Positions 1-4,364 of a stretch of 6,720 nt of DNA are shown one piece after another. Position 1 is the first letter of the stretch. Each line of letters opens with the position of its first letter. Source of the DNA: a bacterium (GTDB taxonomy: Bacteria > Desulfobacterota > GWC2-55-46 > S146-80 > JALXFI01); contig JALXFI010000150.1 in NCBI GenBank assembly GCA_027069035.1, positions 1 through 6,720 on the forward strand, written 5' to 3'. The translations under genes were made by a program, and so were the position numbers. The notes under the pieces were generated by a model. It saw nothing but the letters and a program-made list of their open reading frames with translations. It was not told where the DNA came from and did no database searches.

Positions 1-40
1 TGATTGGCTGATATTAATTATGATGAACAGATAATCTTTA

Positions 41-113
41 GGGCCCATAGCTCAGCTGGTAGAGCCACCGGCTCATAACCGGTCGGTCCCTGGTTCGAGT
101 CCAGGTGGGCCCA
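41..113 (+). tRNA. tRNA with CAT anticodon, probably tRNA-Ile2 (or elongator tRNA-Met)
   Basis: A complete cloverleaf can be folded by eye. The 7-bp acceptor stem pairs 41-47 with 106-112, and A113 is the discriminator. The D stem is 50-53/62-65, the anticodon stem 67-71/79-83 with loop CTCATAA (anticodon CAT at 74-76), the variable loop 84-88, and the T stem 89-93/101-105 with loop TTCGAGT. The 3' CCA is not encoded. The first acceptor pair is G-C, so this is not an initiator tRNA, which has an unpaired 1-72 position. Acceptor pairs 4-69 and 5-68 are both C-G. In E. coli these pairs help the lysidine synthetase TilS tell tRNA-Ile2 from elongator tRNA-Met, so Ile2, which reads AUA after C34 is modified to lysidine, is favoured. 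The decoding identity is inference; the tRNA call is firm. Confidence 0.96.
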
Positions 114-173
114 TGAAAATCTATGTATATTAAAAGACAAAAAATACTAATATTTAATTTATTTTATATATAT

Positions 174-217
174 CAAACAAAAAAGTGCACCTTGAAAAAG
201 GTGCACTTTTTTGTTTG
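174..217 (+). terminator. Perfect 20-bp terminator-type hairpin with GAAA tetraloop
   Basis: Positions 174-193 are exactly complementary to 198-217, around the GNRA loop GAAA at 194-197. The core GTGCACCTT/AAGGTGCAC is flanked by A6 (179-184) and T6 (207-212). This gives a stem followed by a T-tract on both strands, so it could terminate in either direction. It lies 60 nt after the tRNA and is the natural end of that transcript. It also ends 16 nt before the TTG start of the next gene and directly abuts that gene's Shine-Dalgarno sequence. It may therefore lie within the leader of the downstream operon. Confidence 0.9.
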
Positions 218-223
218 AGGGAG

Positions 224-229
224 AGGAGG
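224..229 (+). promoter_or_regulatory. Strong Shine-Dalgarno that supports a TTG start at 234
   Basis: AGGAGG lies 4 nt before TTG 234-236, in a purine-rich run that also offers GAGGAG one base upstream. No ATG is available at a suitable distance; the first in-frame ATG is at 270, codon 13, with no comparable site before it. The short spacing is slightly unusual, but this is still the best explanation for a TTG initiator. Confidence 0.7.
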
Positions 230-233
230 AGAC

Positions 234-962
234 TTGTATAAGCAGATTCAGCTTTTGGAAAAGGTTCAGATGATAGATATTGAGTTATCTAAGATTGAGG
301 ACCAGATGGTAGCCCTGCCTCAGGAGATAAACAAATGCGAAAGGGGCTTGCAGGACATTCAGGAAGAGATAGATAGCATTAAAAACGAACTTAAAGAATC
401 TCAATCCTTGCAGATACAGCTTCAGGGTGAGATCGACATGGAGAATGAAAGGATTAAGAGGGATAAAGAGAGGCTTAAACAGGTTGGCTCCGAGAAGGAG
501 TATAAGGCCGTATTAAAAGAGATAAGCACGGCTGAGAAGACGATAAAAAAGAAGGAAAAAGAGTTGTTGGAGACTATGGAGGAGGTTGAGAAAAGGGAAG
601 AACTGTTAAAAGAAAAAGAGAAAACGGCCGCTGAATTGACACAGACTATTGATAATAAGAAGAAGCTCTTTAAGAAGGAAGAAGAAGAGCTTAACAGAGA
701 TATTGAGATAAAAAGCAAAGACAGAGACAATATAGTAAAAGATATCTTGCCTGATGTCCTTAAGCGTTATGATTTTCTTAAAGGGCAGAGGCAGAGGCTG
801 CCTGTTGTGTCTGTAAACAGTAAAGGCATTTGCACAGGCTGTTATATGAGCCTTCCCCCTCAAAAGTTTATTCAGGTACAGAAGAGAGACTCTATTGTAT
901 TGTGTCCGCATTGCCATCGCATACTTTCATGGAACGCTCAGGAAAAAAACGATGAATCATGA
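234..962 (+). CDS. Coiled-coil C4-type zinc-ribbon protein (DUF164 / CT398-like family)
   Basis: This 242-residue soluble protein has two parts. Residues from about 5 to 180 are rich in Glu, Lys, Leu and Ile in heptad-like order and should form long helical coiled-coil hairpins. Residues 197-233 form a zinc ribbon, with Cys pairs C200-T-G-C203 and C224-P-H-C227 that would bind one zinc ion. This architecture and length match the DUF164/zf-RING_7 family. Known members include chlamydial CT398 (CdsZ) and Helicobacter HP0958 (FlgZ), which bind sigma-54 or act in secretion and flagellar control. Most homologues are uncharacterised, so that role cannot be assumed here. The start is TTG, chosen for the AGGAGG immediately upstream; ATG at 270 is the alternative. 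The stop overlaps the RNase HI gene by 11 nt, so the two genes are probably translated together. Confidence 0.88.
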   Translation: MYKQIQLLEKVQMIDIELSKIEDQMVALPQEINKCERGLQDIQEEIDSIKNELKESQSLQIQLQGEIDMENERIKRDKERLKQVGSEKEYKAVLKEISTAEKTIKKKEKELLETMEEVEKREELLKEKEKTAAELTQTIDNKKKLFKKEEEELNRDIEIKSKDRDNIVKDILPDVLKRYDFLKGQRQRLPVVSVNSKGICTGCYMSLPPQKFIQVQKRDSIVLCPHCHRILSWNAQEKNDES

Positions 963-1539
963 TATCTTAACCGGTAGGGCCTTGAATAAAAAAGATGTTT
1001 TAAAGACACTTGCTTCTACTATGGATGTTGATAAGACTATGAGCATCCATAAAGGTCTGTCAGAGCAGGATTTTAAAGATATTATCAATGAGGCGTCAGG
1101 TTTTTTTGCAGATAAAAAGACGGACGATGTTGTTCAAGAACTGATAATACACTGTGACGGAGCTTCCAGGGGAAATCCTGGCAAGGCAGGCGCCGGCTTT
1201 GTTTTTAACGACAGCAATAGTGGATTGATTCTGGAGAAATATTCTTATCTTGGCATAATGACCAATAATGTAGCTGAATATAGGGCGCTGATCCTGGCCC
1301 TGTCTGAAGCGCTGAAGCTTGGTGTAAAGAAGATAAAGGTATTTTCCGATTCTCAACTCCTTGTAAGACAGATCAACGGTGAGTATAAGGTGCGGGACAA
1401 AGGCCTTTGCAAACTTTATCATGATGCGGTCAAACTGTTGAAAAACTTTGAAAATTATGATATTATTCATATACCCCGCAAAGACAACGAATCTGCCGAC
1501 AGGCTTGCCAACAGGGCGATAGACGAGTCTGCCTGCTGA
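952..1539 (+). CDS. RNase HI family protein (archaeal/YpeP-type) with helical N-terminal extension
   Basis: This 195-residue protein should cleave the RNA strand of RNA-DNA hybrids, in replication primer or R-loop removal. The RNase H fold covers about residues 62-192. All four acidic catalytic positions are visible: D69 (CDGASRGNPG), E109 (NNVAEYRAL), D133 (FSDSQLL) and D183 (SADRLANRA). The NNVAEY and RGNPG motifs are typical of the compact bacterial/archaeal RNase HI branch rather than classical E. coli RnhA. Residues 1-60 lie outside the catalytic fold, look helical and match no domain I know with certainty. ATG 952 is chosen because AGGAAA (940-945) precedes it at good spacing. The frame is open further upstream only through a TTG at 895, inside the zinc-ribbon coding region. 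The last nine bases (GCC TGC TGA) form part of the RNase P RNA P1 helix. An internal promoter probably serves that RNA. Confidence 0.9.
   Translation: MNHDILTGRALNKKDVLKTLASTMDVDKTMSIHKGLSEQDFKDIINEASGFFADKKTDDVVQELIIHCDGASRGNPGKAGAGFVFNDSNSGLILEKYSYLGIMTNNVAEYRALILALSEALKLGVKKIKVFSDSQLLVRQINGEYKVRDKGLCKLYHDAVKLLKNFENYDIIHIPRKDNESADRLANRAIDESAC
1438..1466 (+). promoter_or_regulatory. Candidate sigma70 promoter for RNase P RNA, inside the RNase HI gene
   Basis: TTGAAA (1438-1443) and TATTAT (1461-1466) each match the sigma70 consensus at five of six positions and are separated by exactly 17 nt. Transcription would begin near 1473, about 58 nt before the P1 helix of RNase P RNA. The leader would then be trimmed to the mature 5' end. 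A strong independent promoter is expected for this abundant RNA, and none is possible in the zero-length gap after the RNase HI stop. The match could arise by chance in this A+T-rich stretch of coding sequence. Confidence 0.5.
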
Positions 1540-2030
1540 AGTAAATGAGATGGTCGCTCTTCTGTTATAGGCAGAGGGGAGGAAAGTCCGGACTCCGCAG
1601 GGCAGGGTGCTCCGTAACGCGGAGTGGGGGTGACCCTAAGGAAAGTGCCACAGAAAATATACCGCCCTCAGGCCGGAGTCATCAGTCCAAAGTCAAAAGT
1701 CCATTACTGTGACTTGAGACTAATAACTTTTGACTCAGAGATAAGGTTTCTGTGGGTAAGGGTGAAAAGGCGAGGTAAGAGCTCACCAGCTTGGCGGTGA
1801 CGTCAAGGCTTGGCAAACCCCACCCGGAGCAAGACCAAATAGACCCGGCCTTTTGCCTTACAGCGATACGCTGTCAGGAAAACAGAGCTGCCCGCTTTAT
1901 GTCCATTATGAATGGAGGGCCGGGTGGGTTGGTTGCTTGATTCAGGTAGCAATATCTGAACAAGAGTAATGACCATCATCCCAATTTGATTTGGGACACA
2001 GAATCCGGCTTATTATTTGCTTCAGCAGGC
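1531..2030 (+). ncRNA. rnpB: RNase P RNA, bacterial type A (M1-like)
   Basis: This is the catalytic RNA that trims tRNA 5' leaders. The conserved blocks appear in order: GAGGAAAGTCCGGACTCC (1579-1596), ACAGAAAATATACCGCC (1650-1666), GGGTAAGGGTGAAAAGG (1754-1770), GGAGCAAGACCAAATAGA (1826-1843) and ACAGAATCCGGCTTAT (1998-2013). P4 forms between 1584-1592 and 2004-2011 with the invariant bulged U at T1587. Its last pair is A1592-T2004, where E. coli has G-C, a covariation. Other helices are P1 (1531-1546/2015-2030), P2 (1549-1555/1971-1977), P3 (1559-1577), P8 (1610-1614/1620-1624), a helix of the P15-P17 region (1843-1850/1918-1925) and P18 (1941-1960, GCAA loop). At about 500 nt it exceeds the usual 350-400 nt. 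The excess lies in the P12 arm, the P15-P17 region and a P19-like hairpin (1979-1996). Exact ends are set by P1 and are approximate. Confidence 0.97.
1691..1735 (+). repeat. Palindromic insertion in the P12 arm of RNase P RNA
   Basis: AGTCAAAAGT (1691-1700) and ACTTTTGACT (1726-1735) are perfect inverted copies. They flank 25 nt that contain further variants of the same motif (GTGACTTGAGAC). The segment between the conserved ACCGCC and GGTAAGGG blocks is about 90 nt here and about 25 nt in E. coli. Low-complexity GTC-AAAA palindromes of this sort resemble scattered intergenic repeats, so this may be a small mobile repeat tolerated at the tip of P12. The inverted repeat is seen directly; its origin is inference. 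Confidence 0.6.
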
Positions 2031-2036
2031 TTTTTT
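2015..2036 (+). terminator. 3' strand of RNase P P1 plus T6 tract, possible long-range terminator
   Basis: The G+C-rich 3' strand of P1 (2015-2030) is followed without a gap by six T residues (2031-2036). It can pair only with 1531-1546, about 470 nt upstream. No local hairpin precedes the T-tract. Either the folded RNA itself supplies the terminator stem, or these T residues are incidental and the RNA is trimmed from a longer transcript. Confidence 0.35.
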
Positions 2037-2187
2037 GTTTCAGGGTAATATCTTTTTTTATATTTATTCCGCTTTCTTTCCACAGACTGTTTTCTCTATA
2101 GGCACACCATTTTTAAGGAAGACCAAAAGTAGTCTTTTACTTCATAATATCTGTTCGAGAGTACTAAAAAAAAGTGCTCATTTGTGC

Positions 2188-2216
2188 TTGACAAAATTAT
2201 ATGGGATTAGTATAGT
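2188..2216 (+). promoter_or_regulatory. Near-consensus sigma70 promoter for the mraZ/dcw operon
   Basis: TTGACA (2188-2193) is a perfect -35 element. It is followed by 17 nt and then TATAGT (2211-2216), a five-of-six -10 element. Transcription should start near 2222-2223, giving a leader of about 36 nt. The MraZ boxes lie immediately downstream, so a repressor bound there would block promoter clearance. The rest of the 2037-2258 interval is A+T-rich and holds no other gene or strong structure that I can see. Confidence 0.88.
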
Positions 2217-2224
2217 TGTGTAAA

Positions 2225-2250
2225 GTGGAAAAAGGTGGGATAAGGTGGAA
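2225..2250 (+). promoter_or_regulatory. MraZ operator: three direct repeats at a 10-bp period
   Basis: GTGG occurs at 2225, 2235 and 2245. The three boxes are TGGAA, TGGGA and TGGAA, separated by 5-nt spacers. In E. coli, MraZ binds TGGGN boxes at this same 10-bp spacing upstream of its own gene. Here the boxes lie just downstream of the predicted start site. The third box (AAGGTGG, 2242-2248) is also the only Shine-Dalgarno-like sequence before the mraZ ATG, so operator and ribosome site share bases. Confidence 0.85.
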
Positions 2251-2258
2251 TAAAAAGC

Positions 2259-2702
2259 ATGTTTAGAGGCAGGTTCGAACATACCATAGACTCTAAGGGA
2301 AGGGTCAGTCTGCCTTCCAAATTCAGAGAGATCCTTAAAGAGAAATATGATGACGGAAGGCTCATAGTAACGACCTTTGATAATTGTCTTGTAATCTATC
2401 CTTACAAGGAGTGGATAGCTCTGGAGGAAAAGGCCAGCGCACTTTCTATGCTTAAAAAGGAGGTAAAGGCATTTGTGAGGCTTTTTTTTTCAGGTGCGAC
2501 CGAATGCACAATAGACAAGCTGGGACGCATTCTCATCCCGCCGCCCTTAAGGAATTATGCCTTATTGGAAAAAGAAGTGATCATGGCGGGGATGCTGAAA
2601 AAGATCGAGTTGTGGAGTAAGGACCGCTGGGATGAGGTGATTATTAATGCTCAGGAGAATTTTGATTCTATAAGCGATATTATCTCTGATTTTGGACTGT
2701 GA
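2259..2702 (+). CDS. mraZ: MraZ, transcriptional repressor of the dcw cluster
   Basis: This 147-residue protein has a typical MraZ length of about 140-152. It contains two tandem SpoVT-AbrB-like DNA-binding halves. The signature DxKGR motif is seen at residues 11-15 (DSKGR, followed by VSLP) and, as DKLGR, at 86-90 (followed by ILIPPPLR). MraZ assembles into ring-shaped oligomers, contacts repeated TGGGN boxes and, in E. coli, represses its own operon. The matching three-box array directly before this gene supports autoregulation here. The start is ATG at 2259, preceded at 10 nt by AAGGTGG. It is the first gene of the dcw operon, 35 nt before the rsmH fusion gene, which is the normal order. 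The second motif has Leu in place of the more common Lys (DKLGR), a conservative family variant. The identification is secure. Confidence 0.97.
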   Translation: MFRGRFEHTIDSKGRVSLPSKFREILKEKYDDGRLIVTTFDNCLVIYPYKEWIALEEKASALSMLKKEVKAFVRLFFSGATECTIDKLGRILIPPPLRNYALLEKEVIMAGMLKKIELWSKDRWDEVIINAQENFDSISDIISDFGL

Positions 2703-2737
2703 TCGTCCTTTAAATATAGTTTGCGAGGCTGACGGCC

Positions 2738-4033
2738 ATGTATAGCAGGCTTCTTGAAAGGGATTGTGTAAAATTCAGATTCGAAGGCGTCCTTAATAAA
2801 TCAGAGGCCTCCCTGCTTAAGGACGATTTTAAAAGAAACGGCAATCATATAAATGGAACGATAGTTTTAGATTTTGCAAGACTTAAGAGAATCTTGGACT
2901 ACAATGCCGCAGGTGAACTTATTGAATGTTTGTATCTTTTAAAAAAGAGAGGCGCTCCTTTTGCGATAACAGGGATAAACTCAGATATAAAAAGGGTCTT
3001 ATCCATGATAGGTGTAAATAGTCTTTTTGGAATATCTTCCGATGTGGAAGACTCTCAAAACGGTGGAAGTATGAGCTCTTTACTCCATATGCCTGTGATG
3101 GAGTCTGAAGTAACCAAGTATCTGATAAAGGATACGGGAGGAGTCTATATTGATTGCACCCTTGGTGGAGGTGGGCATGCCGCTGCGATCCTTAAGGTTC
3201 TCTCTCCCGGGGGAAGGCTTATAGGAATAGACAGGGATAAGGACGCAATTGATATTGCCAGAAGACGATTCTGTGGAAAAGACAATAGAATAGATATATT
3301 ACGGGATAATTATACCAATTTAAGAAGTCTCTTGAATGGTCTTAAGATAAAAGGTGTTGACGGTATTTTGTTGGATGCCGGCCTTTCCTCCATACAGATA
3401 GAGAAACAGGGCAGGGGTTTCAGTTTTCAGAGGGATGAGCCTCTGGATATGAGGATGGACAGAACTTACGGCAAAACGGCCGCCGATCTGGTAAATGAGC
3501 TCAAAGAGAGCGAGATTAAGGGCATACTTATTGAGTATGGTGAAGAGAGATTTGCCGGAAGAATATCACGAGAGATATGTAAGAAGAGGAGATTCTCAAG
3601 GATAAGTACCACTATGGAGCTTGCCGAAATAGTATCCTCTGCGGTGCCTGTTCGCAATTGGCCGAAGAAGATACACCCGGCAACCAGGACATTTCAGGCG
3701 CTCAGGATTGCGGTAAATGATGAACTGAACAACATAGAAAAGGTGATTTTTGAGGGTGTTCAAGCATTAAAACCTTTGGGAAGATTTTGCATAATAACAT
3801 TTCATTCACTTGAAGACAGGATCGTGAAGAATACCTTTGCATTGCTTCAGAAAGGCTGCACATGCCCTGTTGATATGCCGGTATGTGCTTGCGGCAAAAA
3901 ACCTTTATTGAAGGTCATTACAAAAAAACCGCTTAAAACTTCGGATAAAGAAGTAATGCTGAACCCGAAGGCAAGGAGCGCTAAGCTCAGAGTAGCAGAG
4001 AGGCTTGTAAAAGATGTCACACACAGTTGTTAA
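2738..4033 (+). CDS. rsmH: STAS-like domain fused to RsmH, 16S rRNA m4C1402 methyltransferase
   Basis: This 431-residue protein is about 115 residues longer than ordinary RsmH (310-316). Residues 116-424 are a complete RsmH (MraW), which uses S-adenosylmethionine to methylate N4 of C1402 in 16S rRNA. Visible motifs are the SAM loop DCTLGGGGH (139-147), DRDKDA (165-170), DAGLSSIQIE (213-222), RGFSF and DMRMD (226-241), HPATRTFQALRIAVNDEL (313-330), TFHSLEDRIVK (354-364) and NPKARSAKLR (409-418). Residues 9-105 read as a STAS domain: beta strand and G17 near the start, TIVLDF (41-46), then a helix after NAAG (56-59), FAITG (75-79), and a helix ending at NSLFGI (94-99). The phospho-acceptor motif D-S-S-G is replaced by N-A-A-G. 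ATG 2738 has GAGG (2725-2728) 9 nt before it. An internal ATG at 3071 would give a normal 320-residue RsmH. The end overlaps ftsL by 20 nt. The RsmH call is secure; the STAS call is by pattern and less certain. Confidence 0.94.
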   Translation: MYSRLLERDCVKFRFEGVLNKSEASLLKDDFKRNGNHINGTIVLDFARLKRILDYNAAGELIECLYLLKKRGAPFAITGINSDIKRVLSMIGVNSLFGISSDVEDSQNGGSMSSLLHMPVMESEVTKYLIKDTGGVYIDCTLGGGGHAAAILKVLSPGGRLIGIDRDKDAIDIARRRFCGKDNRIDILRDNYTNLRSLLNGLKIKGVDGILLDAGLSSIQIEKQGRGFSFQRDEPLDMRMDRTYGKTAADLVNELKESEIKGILIEYGEERFAGRISREICKKRRFSRISTTMELAEIVSSAVPVRNWPKKIHPATRTFQALRIAVNDELNNIEKVIFEGVQALKPLGRFCIITFHSLEDRIVKNTFALLQKGCTCPVDMPVCACGKKPLLKVITKKPLKTSDKEVMLNPKARSAKLRVAERLVKDVTHSC

Positions 4034-4364
4034 AAGGTTTGCCGGCACTTCAACGGTAATAAGGACGCAAAGGATAATGGGCAAAAGTGACATAAGGCGT
4101 CCCGCCTATATTTTATTCTTGTTTATCAGCATATTGTCGGTTGTTTTTGCCTTTATTTTCTATATCTGGATAAGGCTGGAGGTTATAAGGGCAGGGTATG
4201 ATATAGCAGCGGCACACAAAGAACAGGTGAGATTGGTACAGGAGAACAAAGAGTTGAGGATTGCCGTGTCTGATTTAAGGTCTCCTAAAAGGATTGAAAG
4301 GATAGCCAGGGATAGGCTAAATCTTCATTATCCGAAAGCTGAAGAGGTTGTAAAACTAAGATGA
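4014..4364 (+). CDS. ftsL: FtsL-like divisome membrane protein
   Basis: This 116-residue bitopic membrane protein has a basic cytoplasmic tail (residues 1-30), one hydrophobic segment (about 31-52) and a periplasmic heptad helix (about 57-90). A basic RIERIARDRLNL region (93-104) follows, and this is typical of FtsL/DivIC proteins. In the divisome FtsL forms a complex with FtsB and FtsQ and helps activate FtsW-FtsI septal synthesis. Sequence conservation is low in this family, so the position between rsmH and ftsI carries much of the evidence. ATG 4014 lies inside the rsmH end (20-nt overlap) and has AGAGAGG (3997-4003) 10 nt upstream. ATG 4077 is a possible shorter start, with 95 residues and AAAGGA very close before it. 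The TGA overlaps the ftsI ATG in an ATGA arrangement, consistent with coupled translation. Confidence 0.88.
   Translation: MSHTVVKRFAGTSTVIRTQRIMGKSDIRRPAYILFLFISILSVVFAFIFYIWIRLEVIRAGYDIAAAHKEQVRLVQENKELRIAVSDLRSPKRIERIARDRLNLHYPKAEEVVKLR

Noticed and set aside
4..37. TTGGCT/GATAAT promoter for the tRNA
   Set aside because: The spacer is 20 nt and the start would fall within the mature tRNA end, leaving no 5' leader.
422..917. Two minus-strand frames of 102-103 residues opposite the zinc-ribbon gene
   Set aside because: Their Ser/Phe/Leu-rich composition is the antisense reading of a Glu/Lys-rich coiled coil. The + strand frame has a recognisable zinc ribbon and a ribosome site.
1096..1470. 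Minus-strand frame of 124 residues opposite RNase HI
   Set aside because: It is an antisense shadow of a gene with all four catalytic acidic residues; no motif or start signal was seen.
1496..1523. CCGACA-N16-GATAGA promoter with a start at the P1 boundary
   Set aside because: Attractive position, but the -10 matches only three of six bases; TTGAAA-N17-TATTAT upstream is far better.
2119..2141. AAGAC/GTCTT hairpin followed by TTTT, as a terminator for RNase P RNA
   Set aside because: Only five weak pairs around an 8-nt loop and a broken T-tract; the P1-T6 junction is a better candidate.
2017..2223. 68-residue open frame on the + strand between RNase P RNA and mraZ
   Set aside because: It starts inside the P1 helix, has no Shine-Dalgarno, shows a Phe/Leu-rich composition from T-rich DNA and spans the mraZ promoter.
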